Below are positions 8,135 to 16,449 of a stretch of DNA of 29,861 nucleotides, piece after piece. Each line of letters starts with the position of its first letter. Position 1 is the stretch's first letter. Position numbers and translations under genes: made by a program. A model generated the notes under the pieces. It worked only from the letters and a program-made list of their open reading frames with translations, searched no databases and was not told where the DNA came from. The stretch comes from JBBRSD01 sp038245725 (GTDB lineage Bacteria > Actinomycetota > Coriobacteriia > Anaerosomatales > JAAXUF01): contig JBBRSD010000014.1 in the NCBI GenBank assembly GCA_038245725.1, positions 1-29,861 of the forward strand. The letters are read 5' to 3'.

Positions 8135-9256
8135 TCAGCCCGCGGTCTCGCGCCACACGTCGTCGAAAGCCTGCTGCAACTCGCGAAAGGCTGCCACAGC
8201 ATCCGGGTCGAGCTGCTTGCCTGCTTCCGCCAGGATGTCGTCGCACACCTCCCGGTGGGGGCGGGCGTCCTTGTAGCAGCGTTGCGATCTCGCGGCGTCG
8301 TAGACGTCGACTACCGACATGATCCGAGCGCACAGCGGGATGTCGTTGCCGGCAAGCCCGTCCGGGTAGCCGGTGCCGTCCCACCTCTCGTGATGAGAGC
8401 GCGCAATCCGCACTCCCATGGCGATGAAGTCGTTGTGGGCGTACTCCTTGCGGACGGCCTCGAGCGTCTGCGCTCCCAAAACGGTGTGCGTCTTCATCGT
8501 TTCGAATTCGTCGGGGGCCAGCTTCCCGGGCTTAAGCAGGATGTGATCGGGAATGGCGACCTTCCCGATGTCGTGCAACGGGGCCGCGTGCCCCACGTTT
8601 TCGACGAAGACGTCGTTGAGCGTATCGAGATGTTTGCGCTGGTCGCGCATCTTTCTGGCAAGCAGGCTGCACAGCGTCTGGACGCGTTCGAGATGCCTGC
8701 CCGTCTCGTCGTCCCGAGACTCAGCAAGTTTCGCCAGAGCGAAGATCGTGGCCATCTGCGATTCGGCGATCTCCTCGACCTGCTCTTGCACGAGGGCCTG
8801 CAGTTCGCGATTGGAACGCTCGGTCTCAATCTGGAGCCGCCGCAGCCGGAGATGGGTCGCGATGCGAGCGCGGACCTCCTCGAACTGGAACGGCTTTGTC
8901 ACATAGTCAGCACCCCCCGCGAGGAACGCCTTGATCTTGTCCTCTGTCTCGATGAGGGCGCTCAAGAAGATGATGGGGATGTCTTTGAGCTTCTCGTCTG
9001 ACTTAAGCCGCTGGCAGACCTCGTAGCCGTTCATCTCGGGCATCATGATGTCGAGAAGGATCAGATCCGGCGGCTGGCTCTCTGCCGCCATCAGGGCGGC
9101 GGCTCCGGACCTGGCCTGCCGCGTGCGGTAACCCTGTTCTTTGAGCATGTCGGTCAAGACCAGAAGGTTGGCCAGGATGTCGTCGACGATCAGGATGTCC
9201 GCCCCCGCCGGAACCGAAGCGCCGCAGATGACTGGATTGTCAGTCATCTCAGCCAT
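8135..9256 (-). CDS. Response regulator with REC and HD-GYP domains (probable c-di-GMP phosphodiesterase)
   Basis: 373 residues from ATG 9256. The receiver domain (about 18-135) has the acidic pair in ILIVDD, phospho-acceptor Asp69 in LILLDIMMP and Lys121 in TKPF. A short coiled linker (about 140-165) leads to an HD-GYP domain. Its metal-binding residues are present: His188, His228-Asp229 in PLHDIGKVAIPD, His288-His289, and the full GYP at 296-298 with DG after it. This set is what hydrolytically active cyclic-di-GMP phosphodiesterases carry. The start was chosen because TGATG joins the kinase stop to this ATG, with GGAGGG nine bases upstream; GTG 9262 is too close to that site. Translation is therefore coupled to the hybrid kinase, the likely phosphodonor. 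The output would be lower c-di-GMP in response to the kinase signal. Confidence 0.92.
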   Translation of the reverse strand: MAEMTDNPVICGASVPAGADILIVDDILANLLVLTDMLKEQGYRTRQARSGAAALMAAESQPPDLILLDIMMPEMNGYEVCQRLKSDEKLKDIPIIFLSALIETEDKIKAFLAGGADYVTKPFQFEEVRARIATHLRLRRLQIETERSNRELQALVQEQVEEIAESQMATIFALAKLAESRDDETGRHLERVQTLCSLLARKMRDQRKHLDTLNDVFVENVGHAAPLHDIGKVAIPDHILLKPGKLAPDEFETMKTHTVLGAQTLEAVRKEYAHNDFIAMGVRIARSHHERWDGTGYPDGLAGNDIPLCARIMSVVDVYDAARSQRCYKDARPHREVCDDILAEAGKQLDPDAVAAFRELQQAFDDVWRETAG

Positions 9257-11664
9257 CAGCACTCGCCCTCCGGCAAAACGATCAGAATGCTCTCCGAGTC
9301 GAACCGCCGGGCCGCGGTCTCGAGCGCTGCGGCGGCACGCTCGTTGTGAAGTCCCACCTCGCCGACGAGTCCGAGCACGGTGTCGAAGTCGGCGATCGTC
9401 GTGGCCTGCCTGAGACGAGACACGAGGTCCCCTGGTATGGAAGCCATCATTGCCTCATCGAGAAAGTTCTTCGGGTGGCGTTCGGTCTTCTCGGCGGGTT
9501 CCGCGTAGACGTATTGCGCGCCGAGGTGCGTCGCAATCTTGGCGAACAACTCGCCGTGGCGGAATGGTTTGATGATGAAGTCGTCGATTCCCGCTTCGAA
9601 CACCTCGTGCTCGACCTCGGAGAACACGCTGGCGGTGACGGCAACGATCGGCACTTCGGCGCCCCCCGGGAGTTCCCGAATCCGGCGCGTCGCCTCGTAG
9701 CCGTCCATGACCGGCATTCGCACGTCCATGAGGATCAGCTGCGGACCCCACTTCTCGAACTCCTCCACCGCCTGCTTGCCGTCTGAGACAGCCTTCACGC
9801 TGAACCCGACGCCCTCGAGCAGCTGGACGAGCAGCTCGCGGTTGCCGGCAGTGTCGTCGGCGACGAGGATGCGGTAACTTGGCTCGTCCGGACACAGCGC
9901 GGCCACGCGACGCTCCGAATGGCCTCGCGTGTCGGTTCCCGCCTCGGCCTTTTCGGCGTGGATGTCGAACTTGAAGACGCTGCCCACACCGACCCGGCTG
10001 TCGACCGAGATCTCGCCGCCCAGCAGACGTACGAACTCGCGGCTGATCGCGAGCCCCAAGCCGGTCCCGCTCTCCGCCTCAGTCGCCGTGCCGGCCTGCT
10101 CGAAGTACTGAAATATCCGTTCCGCGTCATCGACATCGATTCCGCGGCCGGTGTCCTCGACTTCGAAGAGAAGATGAACGCCGCTTCCTTGGTCCCTCAC
10201 GGCCATCACGCGCAATTCCACGCTGCCCTGATCGGTGAACTTAACGGCGTTACCCAGCAGGTTGACCAGGATCTGGCGCAGCTTGTTCTCATCTGTCACA
10301 ACGAACTCCGGCACTTCGTCAGAGCGGTGCACGCGGAGCTGCAAGCCCTTCGCTTGGGCGCGCAATCCGAGGAGCGATTGGAGTTGATCGAGCAGCGAGC
10401 GAAGGCTGAAGGTCACGTGGTTTGCCGAGATCCTTCCGGCCTCGACCTTCGACATCTCGAGCACGTCGTTGATGAGCGCGAGCAGGTGCTCGCCGCTGCT
10501 GTCGATGATGCCGAGCCGCTGCTGCTGACGGTCCGAGAGGTCCTCGTCGTGCCCCATCAACTTCGAGAAGCCGAGAATGGCGTTCATGGGAGTACGGATC
10601 TCGTGGGAGATGTTCGCGAGGAAGGTGCTCTTGGCGATGCTCGCGGCCTCGGCCGCTTCCTTGGCGATGCGGAATTCCTCGGCGCGTCTGCGCTCCGTGA
10701 TATCGCGGACGAGCGACATAACGCCGATCACAGCCCCGCCGTCGTCGACGAGCGGAGTGTTCACCCACTCACAAAGGACGGTTCCGCCATCTTTGGTGAC
10801 GCTCTCGTTCGTGCTGAACTCCCCGCCCTCCTGGTGCAGAAGATCTCGAAAGAGCCCCTCAACACCAGGCCGTGTCGCTCGCGGGATGATCAAGTCGATC
10901 GCCAAGCGGCCGATGGCTTCGTCACGGCTGTAGCCGAAGATCGCCTCTGCGGCCGCATTCCACTCCATCACTCGCAGCTTGGTGTCCCACTCGATGACTC
11001 CGAGCATCGTCTGCTCGAGGTGGAGCGCCAGCTTGCGTTGCGAAACCCTGAGCGCTTCCTCGGCTTGGGCTCGCTGCTTCAGGAAATGCACGCGGTCCAT
11101 GGCGACGGCCACGTGGTTCGCGAGTGCGCTCAGGTAGTCCAGCTGCTCGGCCGATGGAGGCCTGGTGCCTTCGTCGCCATAGGTGCCCAGGTTCAGCGCG
11201 CCGAGCACCTTGCCCGCGAGCATCAGCGGCACGTTTACGAGCGTCCGTGCCTGGATCGCGTTCACGACCTCTTTGTCGGTGCGCGAGTCGGTGAGCGCAT
11301 CCTCGACTACGACGATGTGCGAACCCTCCGCCACCTCCTCCATCATCGCGTCGCCTTTTACGGGGATACGCAGGAACCGTTCGTTCGGCGTCTCCTCGCG
11401 GTAGCGGTCACCGATCCGCATGATGCTGTCTCGGGCACTCTCGATTGCGTCACCTTGAACATCGAGCATTAGCAGGCTCTCGCCGTCGTCGGCCATGACG
11501 GCGAGTCCCACGCCCTCATAACCGAGGGTCTGCCGGAGTTCGGAGAGGAGCGCGCCGAGGATGGCCGTGTACGAACCGGCGCGGCCCAGCAGCGGATACA
11601 GCCGCAACAAGGAGCTGCTGTACCGTTCGTCGTTGAGTGCGCGCGCGTCTGCGCGATTCCTCAC
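9256..11664 (-). CDS. Cytoplasmic hybrid histidine kinase (GAF-PAS-HisKA-HATPase-REC)
   Basis: 802 residues from GTG 11664, picked because TTGGAGAG sits eight bases upstream; the open frame further upstream is arginine-rich non-coding sequence. Domains: GAF about 31-191; PAS about 211-326 (ending DITERRRAEE); HisKA with phospho-acceptor His354 in NISHEIRTPMN; ATPase with an N box around NLLGNAVKF, G1 DTGRGI and G2 GTGLGL; receiver about 598-715 with Asp647 in ILMDVRMPVMDGY and Lys in IIKPF. The last 85 residues form a helical tail without a recognisable Hpt histidine. No membrane segment is present, so the signal is intracellular, sensed through GAF and PAS. No separate Hpt protein is nearby, so phosphotransfer to the coupled HD-GYP regulator may come straight from His354, with the internal receiver modulating it. 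Confidence 0.93.
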   Translation of the reverse strand: MRNRADARALNDERYSSSLLRLYPLLGRAGSYTAILGALLSELRQTLGYEGVGLAVMADDGESLLMLDVQGDAIESARDSIMRIGDRYREETPNERFLRIPVKGDAMMEEVAEGSHIVVVEDALTDSRTDKEVVNAIQARTLVNVPLMLAGKVLGALNLGTYGDEGTRPPSAEQLDYLSALANHVAVAMDRVHFLKQRAQAEEALRVSQRKLALHLEQTMLGVIEWDTKLRVMEWNAAAEAIFGYSRDEAIGRLAIDLIIPRATRPGVEGLFRDLLHQEGGEFSTNESVTKDGGTVLCEWVNTPLVDDGGAVIGVMSLVRDITERRRAEEFRIAKEAAEAASIAKSTFLANISHEIRTPMNAILGFSKLMGHDEDLSDRQQQRLGIIDSSGEHLLALINDVLEMSKVEAGRISANHVTFSLRSLLDQLQSLLGLRAQAKGLQLRVHRSDEVPEFVVTDENKLRQILVNLLGNAVKFTDQGSVELRVMAVRDQGSGVHLLFEVEDTGRGIDVDDAERIFQYFEQAGTATEAESGTGLGLAISREFVRLLGGEISVDSRVGVGSVFKFDIHAEKAEAGTDTRGHSERRVAALCPDEPSYRILVADDTAGNRELLVQLLEGVGFSVKAVSDGKQAVEEFEKWGPQLILMDVRMPVMDGYEATRRIRELPGGAEVPIVAVTASVFSEVEHEVFEAGIDDFIIKPFRHGELFAKIATHLGAQYVYAEPAEKTERHPKNFLDEAMMASIPGDLVSRLRQATTIADFDTVLGLVGEVGLHNERAAAALETAARRFDSESILIVLPEGEC

Positions 11665-11813
11665 GTCTTCTCTCCAATCGCGCGGCCTGTCCCGCGAGAC
11701 GTGGCGCAAAGATCGCCTGCGACAGTCTACACGGGCGGGTACTGGATGAGCGAAGACGAATGCTGAATCGGCTTGTTGGGGAGTTCCCTCTGGCAAACCG
11801 CATGGACCGCCCC

Positions 11814-11853
11814 GGAAAACAAAGCGGCTCCACCCTCATTGGGCGGCGCCGCT
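11814..11853 (-). terminator. Intrinsic terminator after tRNA-Leu
   Basis: On the minus strand, outer arms AGCGGC/GCCGCT and an inner CCGCCC/GGGTGG stem enclose the loop AATGA and are followed by TTTGTTTTCC. It begins 13 bases after the tRNA CCA end, so the tRNA is probably its own transcription unit, separate from the hybrid kinase downstream. Confidence 0.85.
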
Positions 11854-11866
11854 GGTACGTACGTTT

Positions 11867-11952
11867 TGGTGCGGGTGAAAGGAGTTGAACCTTCACGGGG
11901 TTGCCCCCACATGGACCTGAACCATGCGCGTCTGCCATTCCGCCACACCCGC
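11867..11952 (-). tRNA. tRNA-Leu(CAG)
   Basis: The acceptor stem GCGGGTG (5' end at 11952) pairs with CACCCGC, followed by discriminator A and an encoded CCA (11869-11867). The D arm has GCG/CGC. The anticodon stem CATGG/CCATG carries the loop TTCAGGT, anticodon CAG. A long variable arm (GGGG CAA CCCC) is typical of class II leucine tRNAs. The T arm contains GGTTCAA. It decodes CUG, a minor leucine codon in most genes of this window compared with CUC. Confidence 0.97.
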
Positions 11953-11993
11953 GTGTGCGCGAATCCGAATGGTAGCACAGGCGCCCGAGCAGG

Positions 11994-12017
11994 GAAAAGT
12001 GGGCTCGGTCCGCCGAG
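11994..12017 (-). terminator. Possible weak terminator after the DUF4878-like lipoprotein
   Basis: On the minus strand CTCGG/CCGAG pair around CGGA, followed by CCCACTTTTCCC. It starts eight bases after the lipoprotein stop. The stem is only five pairs, so this is tentative. Confidence 0.4.
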
Positions 12018-12025
12018 AAGACCAA

Positions 12026-12448
12026 CTACCAGACGCTGATCTTCCACTCTCCGGACTCTTTGACGAGCTGCTCGGTGACGTCGACCTTCTTGACCTTGTT
12101 GGCCGGATCGTTGGTGGCGAAAGTCAGCGCGACCTTTGCCTGGGCCGTCGACGTGGACTCGGTCACGTCGCTGATGCTGTAGGCGGTGAGCGTCGTCGGA
12201 TCCTGCTTGCTGTGCTGCAAGAACTCCGCCTTCGTCACCTTGTCCGAGTAGTGCTTGTAGTAGCACGTCCAGGTGGTGTCGAAGTCCTTCTTCATCTTCG
12301 ACGTGAAGAACGTGTCGACCGTCGCCTTCGGCGTGGCGAAGCCGGGATAGCCGGCGCTCGTCGACGTGGGCAGGTTCTTGGTCGAGCATCCGAACAGCCC
12401 GACTGCGAGGGCCAGAACGATCACAGTGGCCGCGAGACGTTTGTTCAA
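12026..12448 (-). CDS. Small DUF4878/NTF2-like lipoprotein
   Basis: 140 residues from TTG 12448. The rare start is chosen because GAGGAG lies six bases upstream and a lipoprotein signal starts exactly there (LNKRLAATVIVLALAV, lipobox LFGC, Cys21). The mature part has a short Ser/Thr-rich tether. A compact domain follows: a helix with PKATVDTFFTSKMKKDFDTTW, then KAEFLQHSKQDPTTL, alternating strands (TAYSISDVTE, AQAKVALTF) and a closing GEWKISVW. That order and ending fit the DUF4878/NTF2-like lipoproteins common in Gram-positive bacteria. They are thought to be structural or binding proteins; no active site is visible. It lies downstream of the multihaem cytochrome but behind a terminator, so it may have its own promoter. 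Confidence 0.75.
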   Translation of the reverse strand: MNKRLAATVIVLALAVGLFGCSTKNLPTSTSAGYPGFATPKATVDTFFTSKMKKDFDTTWTCYYKHYSDKVTKAEFLQHSKQDPTTLTAYSISDVTESTSTAQAKVALTFATNDPANKVKKVDVTEQLVKESGEWKISVW

Positions 12449-12539
12449 GGTGAACTCCTCGGTGTGTTTCGCGTGGCGTGCGCCACAACATGTTGCAAGT
12501 ATCGCGCGCATGCCGCCCAGATGCGACAGACCGTTCTCA

Positions 12540-12575
12540 GAAAGAGGGAGGCCGGTGCGGGACCGGCCCCCCCTC
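12540..12575 (-). terminator. Intrinsic terminator after the multihaem cytochrome
   Basis: On the minus strand a GC-rich stem (GAGGGGGGGCCGGT against ACCGGCCTCCCTC, with one mismatch or bulge) and loop CCCGC are followed by TTTCT. It lies about 35 bases after the cytochrome stop codon. Confidence 0.8.
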
Positions 12576-12609
12576 TCAGTTCTAACGCTTGGGCCCGTTC
12601 GGTCCCGCG

Positions 12610-14082
12610 CTAGTTGTGCATCTTGCTGACGCTCTTGCCCGGGTGGCAAGAGGCGCAGGCATAGATCCAGTAGTTGTTCCCCTGGACCTTCTGCGTGACG
12701 ACGGTGTCAGCTGAGTTCGAGGTGGTGTACTCCGCATGCGTGCCGTTGTGGCAGGACTCGCAGTACATGGCGTTGTTCATCCCGGCGTTCGGGGAGTTCG
12801 TGATCAGCGAGTTGCGGTACAGCGTGCCCGCGTTCTCAGCATGCTTCGCATCGTGGCAGTCGGCGCACTTTGGCTCGTTGAGCCACGGCTGACGGCCGCC
12901 GGTGGCTGCTGACGTCCACAGCTTGTTGAGCGAACCGTGGCAGTCCGGGCAGCCCTTGCCCGCGCGGGCCATGATGCCGCGCATGCACAGGGTCCTGGGG
13001 CCGGGATGGCAGTTGTAGCAGCCGGCGACATCGTTGGTGACCTTGCCATCGTGACGCTTGTGCATCGCGACGGAGAGGCTCTCGTTGCCGGTGACGCCCT
13101 TGGTGCCGAGGGCGTTGTCCTGATGGCACTCGCCACAGAGATGCGGGTGACCAGCGTTGGCATCGGCCAGCAGGGTCGTGCCCTGGAGGGTGTCATGCTT
13201 GGTGAGAATGTCGGCGAAGGGGTTCGTGGTGCCGTGGCAGTTCGAACAGGTCATCTCGGTCGAGACAGGAGTGACGACCTGTACTGTGGTCACGGTCACG
13301 CCAGCCTTCTTGACGGTGAGGGTGGCGGCACCGTAGGGATCCCACGTACCGTCATCGTCGTACGGGGTGACGGGAATACCCTCGGCGACCCAGCTCTTGT
13401 TAGCGGCGTCAGCAACGAAGGTGCCGGTGAGGCCGTTACCCTTGAGGCCGACGTTCGCCGCGAGAGCCCAGCCTGGCTGGCCAGAGTCGTGGAAGTTGAC
13501 CGCGTAGGTCCAGAAGTCGGTGTGCAGAGTCGAGTTGGTCTTCTTGGCGAAGGCGTAGCTGACGGTCAGGCCTGCGGGCATGAAGCCGGACTTCGAGTTC
13601 TGGTCCTTGATCTGGACGTGCAACGTGTTGTACGGCGGCAGGACGCAGGCGTACTTGTAGCTGTCCTGGTCGCAGTGCATGCCGAGGTCGTTCCAGGCGA
13701 AGACGGCCAGGCCGCCGGTCTGGGTCGGCATGGCGTTGGTCGGGTAGTTGGCCGTGAGGGCCCAGTTGATGGTCGTGGTGGTGTTGAGTACAACCGTTGC
13801 GACCTGCCATGTCTGCAGGTAGCCGCTTACGGTCGTGCTCAGCGTGTTGACGCCCACGGCGCAGGCGGCAAGCGTGTAGACGCCGCTCGCGTTCGTGACG
13901 CCGCTAACGGTGCCATTGCTGACAGTCACGCCAGACATGGCGGCGCCGGTGGTGATGTTCTTGACGACGCCGGTGATCGTGCCGCCACCGGTGCCACCGC
14001 CGCCGTGACCGGCGAATGCGGTTCCGGTGATGGCCAGACAGAAGACCGCCACCAATAGGAACAGAGTTGATGCTTTTCTCAT
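12610..14082 (-). CDS. Secreted seven-haem c-type cytochrome
   Basis: 490 residues from ATG 14082, with GGGAGGAAAGG upstream and a clear Sec signal peptide (MRKASTLFLLVAVF...TAFA, cleavage near residue 24). Residues 34-110 look like a carboxypeptidase-regulatory/Ig-like domain (ITGVVKNITTGAAMSGVTV). A middle domain carries a conserved-looking WNDLGMHC (130-137) and LPPYNTLHVQ. The C-terminal half has seven CxxCH sites at 279, 316, 355, 378, 406, 441 and 476, in the order CSNCH, CGECH, CYNCH, CPDCH, CADCH, CESCH, CASCH. Extra histidines between them are candidate distal ligands. There is no C-terminal anchor or sortase motif, so it is secreted or held by partners. Inferred role: electron conduit across or beyond the cell wall. 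An upstream two-component system on the same strand is a candidate regulator. Confidence 0.92.
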   Translation of the reverse strand: MRKASTLFLLVAVFCLAITGTAFAGHGGGGTGGGTITGVVKNITTGAAMSGVTVSNGTVSGVTNASGVYTLAACAVGVNTLSTTVSGYLQTWQVATVVLNTTTTINWALTANYPTNAMPTQTGGLAVFAWNDLGMHCDQDSYKYACVLPPYNTLHVQIKDQNSKSGFMPAGLTVSYAFAKKTNSTLHTDFWTYAVNFHDSGQPGWALAANVGLKGNGLTGTFVADAANKSWVAEGIPVTPYDDDGTWDPYGAATLTVKKAGVTVTTVQVVTPVSTEMTCSNCHGTTNPFADILTKHDTLQGTTLLADANAGHPHLCGECHQDNALGTKGVTGNESLSVAMHKRHDGKVTNDVAGCYNCHPGPRTLCMRGIMARAGKGCPDCHGSLNKLWTSAATGGRQPWLNEPKCADCHDAKHAENAGTLYRNSLITNSPNAGMNNAMYCESCHNGTHAEYTTSNSADTVVTQKVQGNNYWIYACASCHPGKSVSKMHN

Positions 14083-14544
14083 TGAGCCTTTCCTCCCTTG
14101 TTCTTGCTTTGGGCCGATGTGCGAAGACGCGCTCGCCCGACCGCCCCCTTCGGTGAGTTTTGTCCAATCACGTTTGCTCGATACGCACCCCCGCTCTTCC
14201 AATTCCTACTAGCTCGACAGGGTTAGGCCCCTCGGCCATTCCACCCATTCCTCATAATGAGTTCGCTCCATCGAGAACGAGGCGATGACTAGTTATTGGT
14301 GACTCTGAGTATTCAGGGTTGTAGGGCATAATGCAATGTTCGTTAAAGGGGAACCTGATGAACGGCTCGGCTGCGGCTGTGTTCGTGAACCGGTGAACTG
14401 ACGAGCGGCTTCATTTGACTGACCGGCGGGCTTGTTGCGTGGCGAGGGAAGCTTTTGAGGCATGCTTGGCGCTGGCGCGAGATGTCGCGAGGCCGGCTTC
14501 GGCGAGCTGAACTCGAGCCGCAGCCACGGAGCCACGAAGCGTCG
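14083..14544. other. Intergenic region upstream of the multihaem cytochrome
   Basis: About 460 bases with no supported gene. The middle (about 14230-14360) is clearly more AT-rich than the surroundings, as expected of a promoter region. It contains the odd palindrome CTCATAATGAG (14251-14261), about 170 bases before the cytochrome start. On the minus strand TTCCC(C)...TATGCC-like hexamers occur near 14325-14355, but I cannot fix a promoter. I looked for GEMM-type c-di-GMP riboswitch motifs in the leader and saw none. Confidence 0.5.
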
Positions 14545-16449
14545 CTACTTGATGGGCACGTCGAATGAGAGGACCGTTCGGCCGGCTTGCGACTCCAGGC
14601 TTGCCTCGCCTTTCCTCGCCGCGGCCCGGTCCCTGATGCCGCGGAGGCCTCGGCGACTCGCGGGCAAACGATCTATGTCGATGCGCTGAGGAGTTCCGGT
14701 CCCATCGTCTGAGACCGTCAGCCGCAACGAGCTCCCGCCCGACCCGCCTTGATCGCCGATTCCGAGAGAGACATCAACATGTCGCGCGGCCCCGTGCTTC
14801 GCCGCGTTCGTGAGCGCCTCTTCGAGAACGCACTGGAGGTCCCAACGAAGCTTCACGGGCAACTCCGGAAGGTCGTCTGGGGCGTGGAACGTGACGCTCA
14901 TGTCCAACCGCAGGGCCTGAGCCTTCGACACGTCTTCGAGTTGAGCGCGCACGCCACCGGGAACCGCCTCGGGCGGCTTGTCGCCGACGATTCTTTGCAG
15001 GTCGGCAACGGTGCTGCGAATATCGTCCGCTACAGCCCCCAGGCTCATCGGCCCGCCGTCCTCTGCGGGCTTAGACGACATCTCCACGATCTTCGCGATA
15101 GCCGAAAGCCGGTTGTACACCTTGTCGTGGGCGTCCAAATCGATTCGAGAGCGCTCCTCGGCCTCGATGAGGCGCCGCCTCATGTCGGTTCGCCGAGAGA
15201 CGATGAGCAACGACGCCATCACCGGCAGAAGCAGCCCGTAGAACAGCCACGGGAAGATCGATCCGGCTGACGCCGCCGCGACCTGCACCGGGGACAACGT
15301 CTGCCACCAGTTCGGCAGGCCCGCCGCAACTACGAGTACATACTCGGATGCGCCCGCGGGCTGGCCGGAGAGCGCGGCCACCTTCTCGGCGAGTGGCGGG
15401 CCGCCTGCGTAGCGCCACGCCTTGGTGAGTCGCGCTCGCGACGTGCCGGGCGCTGGCGAGAGTCCGTCGACCGCCATCCCCGCGGAGTCCGCTGCCAGGC
15501 GAACGGCGCGGCCTTCCTCGGCGGCGAGCGTCACTGTCTTGCAGGCGACGTCGACCCGCGGCACGCTGCCGGGATTCGAGGCCTGCGGTACGTTGTGAGA
15601 CGCCACCAGGACCGAGGACTGTCCGCCCGAGAGACGCACCAGATACAGATCGGCGCCGGCGGCACTCGAATACCTGCCGAACGCCTGGGTGAAGATCGGC
15701 TCGCACTGCGACACCTGCGCGACGGAGAAGCGCTGGCCGATCTCGGTGGTGATCGCAGAGATCGCCTGCTGACGCTGCAGGAGCATCTCGGAAGCGTGCG
15801 CTGCGGGGCTCTCGACGGCGAGCGCCCAGGTCACCGTGAACGCGAGAGCCATCGCGAGCGCGGCCGATGTGATGCTGCCGGCGAGATGGAGACTGGTTCC
15901 TCGGCGATGCGTCAGACGCAGGTATGCGCAGAACGGGAAGGTCCCCATGACGGCGAGCGTAGGCCAGGCGATCGACGGTGGGATGCTCGCCCAATCCAGC
16001 GCCGATCCGGTCGCGTGCATACCGAGGGCCGCGAGTATGACGACGCACGTCGCGATCATGACGCCGCGCCCGCGTCCCTGGTCGAGCATGGATGCGCCGG
16101 TGGCGCCGGCCAGCACCGGCAGCACGAAGCGCCACCACGTGAGTGGTCCGGAGTCTGCGACGACGAGAAGCGCGACGCATCCGAACCAGACGGCGATGTC
16201 GATTCCGAACACGTAGGCGACCTCGCGGCGGCTTCGCTTCGCGAATACGACGGTCAGGGCGTCCACCGCCCCGAATGCAACGCCGAGCAACACGATCGCG
16301 GGTAGAAGCGTGACCGCCGCCGCAGCGTTGATCGGCGCGCCAGCCTGAAACGCCCCGAGCCCGAACGCGATCAGCGTCTGGCCCAGGGCAAAGAGTGCCG
16401 GCCAGATGATGTCGCGAGGTGCGAGAGAGAAGCCTTCGTGGTCGGGCAC
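14545..16449 (-). CDS. Integral-membrane sensor histidine kinase (NarX/DevS-like class)
   Basis: 634 residues from GTG 16449, which shares one base with the stop of the response regulator (TAGTG) and follows GGAGGTG, so translation is coupled. About six or seven hydrophobic helices fill residues 13-212. A soluble, probably extracytoplasmic region (about 213-390) follows, then another helix (about 395-417). The dimerisation/phospho-acceptor segment is RSRIDLDAHDKVYNRLSAI with His441. Usual family members have LHD at this site and this one has AHD. The ATPase domain has the N box around Asn548 (EEALTNAAKH), DDGTG at 581-585 and GLRGIRDRA at 601-609. This domain style pairs with LuxR-type regulators. 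The signal is unknown. The next gene on the strand is the seven-haem cytochrome, which makes an electron-acceptor or redox stimulus a reasonable guess. Confidence 0.88.
   Translation of the reverse strand: MPDHEGFSLAPRDIIWPALFALGQTLIAFGLGAFQAGAPINAAAAVTLLPAIVLLGVAFGAVDALTVVFAKRSRREVAYVFGIDIAVWFGCVALLVVADSGPLTWWRFVLPVLAGATGASMLDQGRGRGVMIATCVVILAALGMHATGSALDWASIPPSIAWPTLAVMGTFPFCAYLRLTHRRGTSLHLAGSITSAALAMALAFTVTWALAVESPAAHASEMLLQRQQAISAITTEIGQRFSVAQVSQCEPIFTQAFGRYSSAAGADLYLVRLSGGQSSVLVASHNVPQASNPGSVPRVDVACKTVTLAAEEGRAVRLAADSAGMAVDGLSPAPGTSRARLTKAWRYAGGPPLAEKVAALSGQPAGASEYVLVVAAGLPNWWQTLSPVQVAAASAGSIFPWLFYGLLLPVMASLLIVSRRTDMRRRLIEAEERSRIDLDAHDKVYNRLSAIAKIVEMSSKPAEDGGPMSLGAVADDIRSTVADLQRIVGDKPPEAVPGGVRAQLEDVSKAQALRLDMSVTFHAPDDLPELPVKLRWDLQCVLEEALTNAAKHGAARHVDVSLGIGDQGGSGGSSLRLTVSDDGTGTPQRIDIDRLPASRRGLRGIRDRAAARKGEASLESQAGRTVLSFDVPIK

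Noticed and set aside
9919..11472. A 517-codon plus-strand frame opposite the hybrid kinase
   Set aside because: Shadow frame produced by codon bias; no recognisable domain and no ribosome site.
14083..14230. Possible c-di-GMP (GEMM) or other riboswitch in the cytochrome leader
   Set aside because: The conserved core sequences of GEMM-I are absent, and I could not draw a convincing fold by eye.
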